Positions 21,600-32,135 of a DNA stretch of 64,000 nucleotides are shown here, piece after piece (positions within the stretch are counted from its first letter, which is position 1; each line of letters starts with the position of its first letter). The position numbers and the translations under genes are program-made. This DNA is from Macrothele yani. Its lineage: Eukaryota; Arthropoda; Arachnida; Araneae; Macrothelidae. The notes under the pieces are model-generated. The model searched no databases. It saw only the letters and a list, made by a program, of their open reading frames with translations, and had not been told where the DNA came from. The DNA is taken from assembly GCA_039090855.1 (NCBI GenBank), contig CM077022.1:70828971-70892970 (forward strand), given 5' to 3'.

Positions 21600-21618
21600 T
21601 GGCCACCAGGGGGCGTAA
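21600..21618 (+). promoter_or_regulatory. CTCF-consensus-like box
   Basis: TGGCCACCAGGGGGCGTAA. Positions 1-16 are identical to the vertebrate CTCF consensus TGGCCACCAGGGGGCGCTA, and 17 of 19 agree overall. It is one of an array of boxes ~150 bp apart. Confidence 0.5.
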
Positions 21619-22052
21619 GTGTTAATTTTTGCTTCTGATGTATTTGCCATAAAATCGGAGCTTCTAAAATAACGATTGAAAAATTCTTTCGTGGACTGAC
21701 GCCACTCACATCGATAAACCTTTTCGGAATATTTTCTTCTTAAAATATTCCACAGTTTCTCCGCCAGGGGGCGTAGATGTACATATTTTTGTCAATATCT
21801 CTACTTCTAGGTGTCCGATTTGAAAAATTCCTTCTTTGTTGGATAGTGTTTTCCGTGTGACATGTTTTTCATGTAATTTCAAAATTTTCAAGTAATTCAT
21901 AGACTTTCCGATAGGGGGCGTAGTAGTAAATTGCGTTTCCCCCCATATCTCTGCTTCTAAATCTCCGATTTGAAAAATTCTTTCTGCACCGGATACAACT
22001 CCTGGTGGGAAATCGTTTGCAGATAATTTCTAATTTTTGTAAGAAAATAGTT

Positions 22053-22071
22053 TGGCCACCAGGTGGCGTAA
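22053..22071 (+). promoter_or_regulatory. CTCF-consensus-like box
   Basis: TGGCCACCAGGTGGCGTAA, differing from the box at 21600 only by G to T at a position where the CTCF matrix accepts either base. It lies 453 bp from 21600, the higher-order period. Confidence 0.45.
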
Positions 22072-22502
22072 ATATTAATTTCCGCTTCTGTTGTATTTGC
22101 AGCAAAATATGAGCTTCTAAATTCTCGATTGAAAAAAAAGTCGTTTGTTGACCGATACTACTCGTGTCGACAAACCTTTTAGGGAAATTTTCTTCTTGAA
22201 AAAATGCATGGTTTCTACGCCAGGGGTCATAGATGTATATATTATTTTTGTCAATATCTCTACTTCTAAGAGTACGATTTGAAAAATTCCTTCTTTGTTG
22301 GATAGTGTTTCCGATGCGAAATGTTTTTCCTATAAATTCAAAATTTTCAAGTAAATCATAGACTTTCTGCTAGGGGGCACAAAGGTAAAATGCGTTTTCT
22401 GGGTTTTTTCTGCTCCTAAAGCTCCGATTTGAAAAATTCTTCGTGTATCGCATACAAGATCTGATAGAAAATATTTTTCACATAATTTCTGATGTTTGGT
22501 AA

Positions 22503-22750
22503 GCCGCCCCGGTGGCGCAGTGGTCTAAGCGATGGCCTCTGATCATTCGTCCGAACGGGGTCCGGGTTCGAATCCCGGTGAGGCATGGATGTTGTGTTTG
22601 TCTTACGGCACTGGCTCTCTCCCTTCCCTGGAACCAGTGACGCTAAATTAGGGACGGGCGACTGCTTATAGCCCATTGCGTTGCTCACGGTGGTTGTTAA
22701 ACCTCCAATAAAAAAAAAAAAATACCTCCAATAAAAAAAAAAAAAAAAAA
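22503..22750 (+). mobile_element. SINE-1, full length, duplicated tail
   Basis: Head GCCGCCCCGGTGGCGCAGTG, B box GGTTCGAATCCC, body, and CCTCCAATAAAA tail. The tail unit ACCTCCAATA plus A-run occurs twice. Target duplication TGTTTGGTAA at 22493-22502 and 22751-22760, inside box repeat copy 4. Confidence 0.95.
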
Positions 22751-23190
22751 TGTTTGGTAAAGAACGGTTTAGCCAAAAGGGGTCATAAGTGTTAATTTCT
22801 GCTTCGGAAGTATTTGTTGCAAAATCTGGGATCCTGAAAGCTCGACTAATTTTTTTTTTCTTTGACCGATACCGCTTATATGGATAAACATTTTGAGAAT
22901 ACTTTCTTCCTAAAATAATGCATGGTTTTCCCACCAGGGGACGTAAAGTCACATCTTATTTTTGTCGATATCTCTGTTTCTAAGAGTTCGTAAGTTCACG
23001 ATTCCGTTTACAGCAATATCTGAGGGATTAAAAACCCGATTGAAAATCTTCTTTCTTTCGTCAGATCTATTGTTTTCCATACCGGTTCCATTGACTTTGA
23101 ATAGCTTTGATAAATTTAATTTGCGTTAGAACGGATTCAAAAGACGTGCTTATTACACCCGAAAATTCGGTGTCATCTTTCTTGTTTTTA

Positions 23191-23669
23191 AGGTGACCAA
23201 CAGGTGAGAGACACCGGATAGTTTTAGTTTTTGATGTATTTATAGCATGTATTTTGTGTTTTTCTTTACGATTTCTGCCTTAATAGTTTTCCGAAACACG
23301 AAAGGTGTTTACTTAACAAGTATAGTATTTGGTACAATACAGTTTCAGTAAGTATAATGTTTTTAGTTCATCAGAAAACTTGTCGGTTTGGTATATAGCA
23401 ATTCAAAGTTTGTATAAGTTTTCATTAGAGTAGCAAGTGCAACCATTCCACTTTTTGGGCCTGTTTTTCATATTTCCAATAATTTTTACGGTGAGGCAGA
23501 AATAGTCAATAAGGTTCAATTACTTAACCAGAAAGGTTGTGGCTATTGACATAAAAATATAGTAACTTAGGAAAAAAACAAAAAACCGGAATGCATGTTC
23601 CAAATTCTTCGCAAATGTTCATCACATTATAAATAACGAAATGTAAACGATCCGATTTGTGCATGAATA
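23191..23669. other. No recognised feature
   Basis: AT-rich spacer between the box repeat and Tc1-E1. No coherent frame or repeat ends seen. Confidence 0.4.
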
Positions 23670-23671
23670 TA

Positions 23672-24882
23672 CACTGAAGAGCAATTGAAGCTCGCGTTAT
23701 GCAAATGTGGCGCTGTGGACGGCCCTGTAAACGGAAACGAGATGACGTATGCAGCGATCCGACAATATAAGGAGTGATGCGACGGGAATCAGTAAGAGTC
23801 TGACGCAGTATGGGTAAGACGAAGGATCTAAGCGCATTTGATTGTGGGCAAATTGTCGGGGCTCGACGAATGGGTCACTCCATTTCGGAAGTCGTGCAGG
23901 CACTGGGATTTTCACGAGCCACTGTGCCACGGGTGCACCGTGAGTACATCGAATCCGGTAAAACCATCCCTGCAAGGGCCAACTGTCGTGGACATTAGCG
24001 TGTGGATGAGCGGGGTCATCGTCGGCTAGCTCGCATTGTAACAGCGGATAGACGGGCCACAGTGCAAGAAATCACTCGGCAATTTAACGCTGGTGCACAA
24101 TAACGTGTAAGCAGCCACACCATCCAGAACCATCTCCTCGCTATGGGGTACAGAAGCCATCGTCCCACGAGGGTACCGCTGCTGACCGCACATCACAGGG
24201 TGCAAAGATTAGCATGGGAGCGGGAACATCGCCACTGGACCCTAGACATGTGGGAAAATGTTGTCTGGACTGATGAGTCGAGATTCACGTTGGTACATGC
24301 GGATGGCAGGATACGAGTACGGCGCAAACCACATGAAGCGATGGATCCTTCTGGCCAGCAGGGTACTCTTCAAGCTGGTGGGGGTGGCATTCTCGTCTGG
24401 GGACTGTTTACGTGGACTGAAATGGGACCCCTGGTACGTGTGACATCGTCCCTCACAGGTCAACGTTATCGGGATATCCTGGACAACCATTTGCTCCCGT
24501 TTGTGCGTCTTCAACATCCCACTGGGAACCTCATCCTGCAACAAGACAATGCACCGTGCCATCGCTTCCGAATTGTATCCGAATGGTTGGATGAACACTC
24601 CACCGACGTGACCTCGCTTCCTTGGCCAGCTAAGTCGCCTGACCTCAATCCCATCAAACACATCTGGGATGCCATCGAGAGAGATGTTCAAGGCTCTGAC
24701 CCCCATCCATCAAATCTTCGTGAACTGTGGGAGCTTGTTCAGGGGTCGTGGATCCGTATGGCTTCCCAACGCTTCCGGTGTCTTGTCGCGTCTATGCCGA
24801 GACGAATCGCCGCCGTCATTAGGGCGAAAGGTGGTGTTACATGTTACTAGACAGGTATCTCTAATTCAATTGCTCTTCAGTG
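23672..24882 (+). mobile_element. Tc1-like element, family E, copy 1
   Basis: Inverted termini CACTGAAGAGCAATTGAA on both ends. TA at 23670-23671 and 24883-24884. 1211 bp. Four copies of this family are in the window. Confidence 0.95.
23810..24850 (+). pseudogene. Tc1-like transposase, family E1, Glu to Lys
   Basis: 347 codons in one frame from MGKTKDLSAFDCGQIVG to KGGVTCY. The helix-turn-helix spans about residues 5-60, the linker follows, and the catalytic domain begins near residue 112 (MGYRSHRPTRVPLL). First Asp WTDESRFTLVHADGR, GGGGILVWGLFTW, second Asp QQDNAPCHRFR. The third motif reads SPDLNPIKHIWD, so the catalytic Glu is Lys (GAA to AAA). Two nonsense codons lie at about residues 63 and 98. 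The last 235 codons are uninterrupted. Confidence 0.95.
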
Positions 24883-24895
24883 TATATCTCATTAG

Positions 24896-25848
24896 TAGGG
24901 ATCCGAGATACATTGAGAAAAAATACGGGACACTTACGACTGAGGGTGAAAGTTTAGTATGCGCATCCATCACATATGCCAGTCTTACAAAATGATTCTA
25001 ACTATTCTTATTAATCAATATTCTTATTAATCAATCAGTCTTGCTCACTCTTGCAATACTTTTCTGAAGAATGAATTTCACTTAACAATTGTTTGTTTTT
25101 AAGAATCATGTCATGAAAAGTTACACAATCCTAATTGAAGAATGATTTTTCAATAAACATTGATTTTACAGTTTTTACAGACAATTTGTTTTTCTCATCA
25201 GTCCACAGTGCGTTCATGCGAGAAAATAATCTTTCGACACACGCATTTGTTCCAGGGATACACATAACGAACTCCACTACTTTCTTTAAATTTAATAGTT
25301 CTCCTTCAACAATTTTTAGGAGATCCATCCAGACTTCATCTAAATGTTTGGATTTCAACATGTCCTTCACTTTACTATCTTCTTTGGACTTCAGAACTGT
25401 TTTCACTATCATTACTTCATCAAACAAACCAGATTCAACAATGTTTGATATGGCAGCGGTCTGATTAATAGTTTGGACTGTTTGAAGAACATTTCCCAAG
25501 ATAATGCTGTTTTCAGTTTCACCCAAGACATACTGTCACGTGCCCTCTCCTCCCCCGATATCAATCTGCCATGACTGTGCATGCCTACGTAATGAGAGCA
25601 TTGATCACAAAGTTAGACGCAGGCGATAGCGTCACGGGAGATAACAGTCAGTTAGGGCGAAGCTTGGCGTGCAGGTTAAAAAATATGTTTGTTAAAGAAT
25701 AGAAATTGTAACTCATCAATTTTGTTTTTCAGTCTTGAACTCTAAAATACCGGACAGAAAGCTGTCCCGAAGAGTTTTCCCGGGACAACGGGACGCATTA
25801 GCCAAAAATGGGACGATCCCGTATTTTACGGGACGTCTGGGATCCCTA
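24896..25848 (-). mobile_element. hAT element relic
   Basis: Terminal inverted repeats TAGGGATCC at both ends. 8-bp target duplication CTCATTAG at 24888-24895 and CTCATAAG at 25849-25856, one mismatch. The interior near 25790 has GGACGATCCCGTATTTTACG. It sits 13 bp from Tc1-E1. Confidence 0.85.
25131..25526 (-). pseudogene. hAT transposase C-terminal domain
   Basis: 131-codon frame. The segment VVEFVMCIPGTNACVERLFS, then MNALWTDEKNKLSVKTVKS, fits the hAT C-terminal dimerisation region, where a conserved NA…ER.FS…N..R/KL pattern is usual. The catalytic core upstream is missing: the whole element is only 953 bp. So this is an internally deleted or decayed copy. Confidence 0.85.
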
Positions 25849-25856
25849 CTCATAAG

Positions 25857-26520
25857 AAAACCTACCTGAAGAGTTTTCACTATATATGAGGAGTTTTCAC
25901 ATAATGCACTAAAAATACTGAGGTTCTGCAGCGTAAAGTAATAACCATAACACCATTTTTACACGGAATTTCGAGTACAAACAAACGAATTCGTGCTAGA
26001 ACACATACGAAACGACCACTTTTCGATCTAATTACTTCTAAATGATTGCAATAAAATTTTGATTGAGGTAGTTTTCTCAATGAGTATATCCTTATATACA
26101 ATATTTCTAAAACCCACAGTTCAAATGTTCTCAATTTACTAATTCCTAATCCTTTAAAATGGCTTATCAGCTCATAGGAAAACGTTGGAATTAAAAGGCA
26201 TGCGACCATTTTTGACTCATGTCACGTGATCAGATTCCCCCTCATGTTGGGACCACGGCGGCTCAGATGCAGCTATTGCCAGTGCGCAGTCCATTAATAG
26301 ATATGGTCGAAGGTTGTTGTGGCCCAGGATAGTCCTTCACCTTTCCACCATTTTGTGCACCAGCTATTGTATATTATGTTAATCGTAAAAACCGAGTAAT
26401 CAAATTATTGTACAGCTCAATGTACGGTGTATATGTATCAGTCTTTAGACCCCTTAAGACAAAAGTTATTAGTGCTATCAAGAGTAAATAAAACGAATAT
26501 AAACTACTCTGGTCCTAAAT
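25857..26520. repeat. Old dispersed repeat, also at 62 kb
   Basis: The part 26275-26520 matches 62015-62260 in order: TTTTGTGCACCAGCTAT, a T-rich spacer, AAGACAAAAG, TATTGT or TATTAG, and CAAGAGTAAAT. 25857-26275 holds nothing recognised except a 109-codon reverse frame without known domain. Confidence 0.5.
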
Positions 26521-26529
26521 TGTGGAATT

Positions 26530-27888
26530 TGGGGCCGCGGGTGGCCTAGTGGGCAACGTTCGTGACTGCCACGGGAAGGACTTTAGGTTCGATCCCAGGC
26601 AGGTACGAACGCTCGATCCACTAAATATCCGCCGTGCGTCGGATGGGCACGTTAAGCCGTCGGACTCCGGGTATTGGCCCCCGGTAGTAAATAAGGGCGT
26701 CTTCTACCTCGCTTCCGTGTGACTTTCCTATCGGAAACTCTAGTCCAAATCTCCTAGCTTTCTACTTCTAAGGGTTGTTTAAGACCTGGGGTCAGACACT
26801 CCTTCCTAAAATCCTCTACATATGATCTGATCTGATCTACTAGAGCATTGAATGGGCACGTTAAGCCGTCGGACCTCGGGTACTGGCCCCCGGTAGTAAA
26901 TAAGGGCGTCTTCTACCTCGCTTCCGTGTGACTTTCCTATCGGGCACTCTAGCCCAAATCTCCTAGCTTCCTATTTCTAAGGGTTGTTTAAGACCTGGGG
27001 TCAGACACTCCCTTCCTAAAATCCTCTACATATGATCTGATCTGATCTACTAGAGCATTGAATGGGTACGTTAAGCCGTCGGACCTCGGGTACTGGCCCC
27101 CGGTAGTAAATAAGGGTGTCTTCTACCTCGCTTCCGTGTGGCTTTCCTATCGGGCACTCTAGCCCAAATCTCCTAGCTTCCTATTTCTAAGGGTTGTTTA
27201 AGACCTGGGGTCAGACACTCCCTTCCTAAAATCCTCTACATATGATCTGATCTGATCTACTAGAGCATTGAATGGGCACGTTAAGCCGTCGGACCTCGGG
27301 TATTGGTCCCCGGTAGTAAATAAGGGCGTCTTCTACCTCGCTTCCGTGTGACTTTCCTATCAGGCACTCTAGCCCAAATGTCCTAGCTTCCTATTTCTAA
27401 GGGTTGTTTAAGACCTGGGGTCAGACACTCCTTCCTAAAATCCTCTACATATGATCTGATCTGATCTACTAGAGCATTGAATGGGTACGTTAAGCCGTCG
27501 GGCCCCGGGTACTGCCCCCGGTAGTAAATAAGGGTGTCTTCTACCTCGCTTCCGTGTGGCTTTCCTATCGGGCACTCTAGCCCAAATCTCCTAGCTTCCT
27601 ATTTCTAAGGGTTGTTTAAGGCCTGGGATCAAACATTCCCTTCCTAAAATCCTCTACATATGATCTGATCTGATCTGATGGGCACATTAAGCCGTCGGAC
27701 CCCGGGTACTGGCCCCCGGTAGTAAATAAGGGCGTCTTCTACCTCGCTTCCGTGTGACTTTCCCATCGGGCACTCTAGCCCAAATCTCTTAGCTTCATAT
27801 TTCTAAGGGTTGTTTAAGACATGGGACCAGACACTCCCTTCCTAAAATCCTCTGCATATGATCATTTGATCAAAAAAAAAAAAAAAAA
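26530..27888 (+). mobile_element. SINE-2 with six-fold amplified body
   Basis: tRNA-like head (GGTGGCCTAGTGGGCAACG, B box GGTTCGATCCCAGG) followed by one full body and five more body units. The word GGGCACGTTAAGCCGTCGG (or a one-base variant) starts at 26645, 26854, 27064, 27274, 27483 and 27680. Period 209-210 bp, last step 197. Unit joints are GATCTGATCTGATCTACTAG, the SINE tail. Target duplication TGTGGAATT at 26521-26529 and 27889-27897 encloses the whole array. Confidence 0.9.
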
Positions 27889-27897
27889 TGTGGAATT

Positions 27898-28442
27898 CAT
27901 TGACTGTTGAGCTTAGATCTATAAATAACATTAACCTATTTAAGAAAAAAACTAAAATTATATCTTATGGGAAAAATTTAAATAAATAATAATTTTGGAC
28001 AGAATCACAGAAAATGCCAAATGAAATGTATTGACACTTTATGCTAATAATAATCTATGGTCTCTGGTTGAGTGTCCGGATCTGGCAGTGTTTGATCCCG
28101 AATCGAAATAAACTCAGGAATCAACTTGGTGTAATACTGGTATTAGATGGAGATCTTATGTATGTGTTTCACTTTCTCATATTATAACATTGTAAACTAT
28201 CGTCAATTGGACAGGTTTTGACACTGAGAAATACAGGGGGGAGGTTAATGGTGGGGAGGTGGACTATGGAGAGGGGTGGGAGGGAAGTAATTCCCTTTAT
28301 TTAATTAAATGTTGTCGCATGCTGGTTTGTCTCAGTGTTTGTATCTATTTCCTTCAGGGAGAAGGGGGCTGTGTTAGTCCTAATGACCTTTTCCCTCTTT
28401 CTTCCAAGTTGTCAACAATCATTAATTGTCACGTAAATATTA
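27898..28442. other. No recognised feature
   Basis: AT-rich, then a purine-rich patch near 28235-28290. The 66-codon frame at 28259-28459 has no recognisable motif. Confidence 0.4.
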
Positions 28443-29992
28443 TGGCGTGCAAAATTTAAGGACAAGACGGTCTTTCGAATGTAGCGTCGTGCAGAAGCGC
28501 TCCACATCAACTCAAATCATGCCATAAGATCCCCAAGATACAAGAATATGGGACAAGTGAGCAAAACCGTCCAAACAAGGAATCCAAAGGATACAAAGGC
28601 ACTTTATTGAAAAGGTAGCTTAGAGCACAACTGGACAGAAGACAGAAACGTCCATGTGACAGGCGGCTGCCAAGAAAAATTCAGTCTTTAGTAAGGGATA
28701 TGATCACCCCTGACTGCGTTGCAGGATTTACAACGTCTGTCCATGCTGAGGACGAGGTTGTCAAGGAGCTGTTGAGGCATCGCGGCCCATTCCTCTTGTA
28801 GCGCCAATCGCAGCTGCGGAATCGTTGCTGGCGGCTGGTGACGTGCTGCCAAGCATCTCCCGAGAAGGTCCCACACGTGTTCGATTGGATTTAGGTCCGG
28901 GGACCTTGCGGGCCAATCCATGCGTTGAATATCTTCACTTTCCAACAGCTCTGCGACAGCCACTGTACGATGAGGTGTAGCGTTGCCGTCCATGAAGAGG
29001 AACTCAGGACCCACAGCACCTCTAAACAGACGCACGTGAGGCAGGAGAACCTCGGTACAATAGCGGACACCAGTGACTGAACCTCCTTGGAAGATGTGGA
29101 GGTCAGTACGGCTACCAAGCATGATACCGCCCCAAACGAGAACTCCACCACCTCCAAACCAGTCCCTTTCGATGATGTTGGAAGTGTGATTGCGTGTTCC
29201 CTGCTCTCTCCAGATGTGTATACGTCCAGAATCGCTCGTCAGACTAAATCGGCTGTTATCCGTAAAGAGAACTCGACCCCATTGCTGATGTGTCTAGTTC
29301 TTGTGTTTCTGGCGCCACAGAAACCGCCGTCTCCGATGAGCACGCGTTAATGGCATACACTGTACTGGTCGTCGTGCAAATAGACCACCTTTGTGCAGCC
29401 TCCTGTCCACGGTAAAACGCGATAACGGACGTCCAGTTGTCTGTTGCATGTGCCTTGCGATTTCTCCCGCTGTCTGCCGTCTGTCTCTTCTCGTCTGTAG
29501 GACAATATACCGGTCGTCCGCCGCCGTGGTTGCTCGTGGACGACCACTGCTAAACTCTCGGACAACTGCTCCTGTCGTTTGAAATGCTCTCCAAGCTCGT
29601 GAAACGATGCTGTCAGCGATCCTGAACTCCTCGGCCACACTAGTCACACTTCGACCTTCTTCCAACTTCCCAATGACACGGCCTCGGGTAAAGTCATCCA
29701 GATGTCGTCTACTGGATTGCGTGTTGGACATATCACACGGTGGCAGCAACTCGACGTCGTTCAAACCGATGTACACCGTGCAATAGCTTTTACCGAACTG
29801 CTGAGCGTACACCGCCCGTGTGCTTTATACCCTTCCGACACTCCAAACCCCCCCACGTCATGCTGCATATATGCGCATGTCCTACCGTACCGGACCCTAA
29901 TCTATCTCCTGAGTGGTCTTTCGGTCCATTCTGCCTGCTCGTTCCGCTGTTATGCTAACTTCTCCTCTTCGTCCTTAATTTTTGCACACCAG
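28443..29992 (-). mobile_element. Tc1-like element, family A, near intact
   Basis: Inverted termini TGGCGTGCAAAATTTAAGGAC and the complement of CTGGTGTGCAAAAATTAAGG at right, flanked by TA (28441-28442 and 29993-29994). 1550 bp, longest Tc1 here without internal insertions. Confidence 0.9.
28688..29731 (-). pseudogene. Tc1-like transposase A, one nonsense codon
   Basis: 348 codons in one frame from MSNTQSSRRHLDDFTRGRVI to CNAVRGDHIPY and a stop. Helix-turn-helix about residues 12-60, basic GRPRATTAADDRY linker, RRPVQCMPLTRAHRRRR before the catalytic domain. First Asp FTDNSRFSL, GGGVLVWGGI, second Asp FMDGNATPHRT, and SPDLNPIEHVWD: the DDE triad is complete. The only break is TAG at codon 146, where relatives usually have Trp. 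Possibly the youngest Tc1 of the window. Confidence 0.95.
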
Positions 29993-29994
29993 TA

Positions 29995-30250
29995 TATATA
30001 TGCTATGTATCTTGATGCCATAACTAAATAAATGAAATGAAAAATTTTATATTTAGGAGTATTGTGAAATAATACTATAAAACAGAACATTTCACCTTTT
30101 CTTAAAGATAATTGATAGTCATTGTCAGTTTAAAAATATCTCAAGTTCCAAAGCATTCTGTTACTTCGAAAGATCACGATGAAATAAATACTTAATTTAT
30201 AATAAATCTTCCTACAGAAAAAATAAAATTATACAAACGTATTCAAAACA
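29995..30250. repeat. Old dispersed repeat, also at 62.3 kb
   Basis: Shares AATACTATAAAA, ACATTTCACC, GCATTCTGTT or GCATTTTGTT, TTCGAAA and ATCACGATGA in order with 62279-62420. Non-coding. Confidence 0.55.
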
Positions 30251-30417
30251 TGAAAAATAACATCGAATTTTCAGGTGTAATGAGCACGTCTTTTGAATCC
30301 GTTCTAACGTGAATTAAACTTATCAAAGCTATTCAAAATCAATGGAACCAGAATGGAAAAACAGCGGTATCTGTACGAAGAAAGAAGTTTTTCAGTCGGG
30401 TTTTAAACCCCACAGAT

Positions 30418-30642
30418 GCCGCCCTAATGACGCAGTGGTTTAAGCGACGGCTTCTGATCATTCGTCCGAAAGGCGTTCGGGTTCGAATCCCGGTGAGGCA
30501 TGGATGTTGTGTTGTTTCACGACACTGGCTCCCTCCCTTCCCTGGAACCAGTGCCCCTAAATTAAGGACGGGCGACTGCTTATAGCCGATTGAGTTGCTC
30601 ACGGTGGTGTGTTAAACCTCCAAAAAAAAAACAAAAAAAAAA
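30418..30642 (+). mobile_element. SINE-1, full length
   Basis: Head GCCGCCCTAATGACGCAGTG, B box GGTTCGAATCCC, 3' TTAAACCTCC and A-rich tail. Imperfect target duplication CCCACAGAT and TTCCGCAGAT. Confidence 0.9.
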
Positions 30643-30715
30643 CATTCCGCAGATATTGCTGTAAACGGAATCGTGAACTTACACCCTCTGGTTGCAGACT
30701 TGTGCGTAAAGAACT

Positions 30716-30928
30716 CTTTTTTTTTTTTTTTATCGGGGTTTAACGATCACTGTGAGCAACTCAATGGGCTGTAAGCAGCCGCCGTCCCTAATTTACGGCC
30801 ACTGACTCCAGAGAAGAGAGAGAGCCAGTACGTCAGACAAACACAACATCCACGCCTCACCGGGATGCAAACCCGGACCCCATTTCGTACAAATGATCAG
30901 AAGCCATCGCTTAGACCACTGCGCCACC
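30716..30928 (-). mobile_element. SINE-1, reverse
   Basis: T-run, then GGGGTTTAACGATCACTGTG, body, CTCACCGGGATGCAAACC and CACTGCGCCACC. Inserted ~70 bp after the previous SINE within the same box repeat. Confidence 0.9.
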
Positions 30929-31724
30929 AAGAAAAAATTGAAATTATATGAGAAACATTTCGCAGCGGAAACGCTCTCCAACAAAGAAATAATTTTTCAA
31001 ATCGGACTCTTAGAAGCAGAGATATCGACAAATATAAGATATGCATCTACGCCCCCTGGGGGAAAAACATGCATTATTTTGAGGAGAAAGTATTCTGAAA
31101 AGGGTTTTCGATGGCAGCGGTATCGGTCCAAGAAAGAATATTTTCAGTCGAGTTTTCAGGAGCTCACATTTTGCTGCAAATACATCAGAAGCAGAAATTA
31201 ACACTTATGCCCTTTAGTGGCCAAACCATTCTTTACCAAATATTAGAAATTACATCGAAAACATTTCTGATCAGGAGATGTATGCGATACAGGAAGAATT
31301 TTTCAAATCGGAGGTTTAGAAGCAGTAATATCGGGGAAAACACAATTTACCTTAACGTCCCCTAGCGGAAAGTCTATGAGTAACTTGAAAATTTTGAAAA
31401 TATATGAAAAGAATGTTGCACCGGAAACGCTATCCAACAAAGAAGAAATTTTTCAAATAAAAATATTGACAAAAATAAGTTACATATCTGTGCCCCCTGG
31501 CGGAGAAATCACGCAATATTTTAAAAAGAAAATATTCCGAAAAGGTTTATGGTCGTGAGTGGCATCGGTTCACGAACGAATTTTTTCAATCAATATTTTA
31601 GAAGCTTAGATTTTGTGGCAAATACATCAGAAGCAGAAATTAACACTTATGCCCCCTGGTGGCCAAACTATTCTTTACCAAAAATAAAAAAAATATACGT
31701 AAAAGATTTCCCATCAGAAGCTGT

Positions 31725-31929
31725 GCCACCTCGGTGGCGCAGTGGTCTAAGGCGCTGGCCTCTGATCATTCGTCCGTAAGGGGTCCGGGTTCGAATCCCG
31801 GTGAGGCATGGATGTTGTGTTTGTCTTACGGCATTGGCTCTCTCCCTTCCCTGGAACCAGTGACCCTAAATGAGTTGCTCACGGTGGTCGTTAAACCTCC
31901 AATCAAAAAAAAAAAAAAAAAAAAAAAAA
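31725..31929 (+). mobile_element. SINE-1 with internal deletion
   Basis: Head GCCACCTCGGTGGCGCAGTG and B box are intact. The body jumps from GTGACCCTAAAT to GAGTTGCTCACGG, missing about 30 bases present in other copies. A-tail of over 20. Target duplication ATCAGAAGCTGT at 31713-31724 and 31930-31941. Confidence 0.95.
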
Positions 31930-32135
31930 ATCAGAAGCTGTATCCGGTGCAGAAATAAGTTTTCAAATATGAGTCTCAGAAGTAGAGATATCGGGGGAAA
32001 TGCAATTTATTTTTATGCCCCGTAGCGGAAAACCTATGCGTAACATGAAAAAGTGACTATACCTAAATTAGTCTTCGACATAAATGGAATCGAAAGGTAA
32101 AATAATGTTTTCAATCGCTTGTTTAGAAACAAATA

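Larger units (their letters stand above)
21105..23190 (-). repeat. Box repeat, copy 4 (reverse), best preserved
   Basis: Plus-strand order starts with TTTAGCACGTCTTTTGTAAA and GATCGTGCT, then GTCCGTCCGTCCGTCTG. Boxes lie at about 21290, 21455, 21603, 21761, 21908, 22056, 22216, 22366, 22770 and 22931. Correcting for the SINE at 22503-22750, spacing stays near 147-161 bp. The far end has AAAAGACGTGCTTATTACAC and GAAAATTCGGTGTCATC. About 1.83 kb without the SINE. No reading frame is conserved. Confidence 0.85.

Noticed and set aside
23697..23975. Reverse 92-codon frame recurring at several loci
   Set aside because: It recurs because it is the antisense of the conserved Tc1-E N-terminal coding sequence; no evidence that it is a separate gene.
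26645..27887. CRISPR-like array
   Set aside because: Units are ~210 bp head-to-tail copies of a SINE body with no spacers, in a eukaryotic repeat context.
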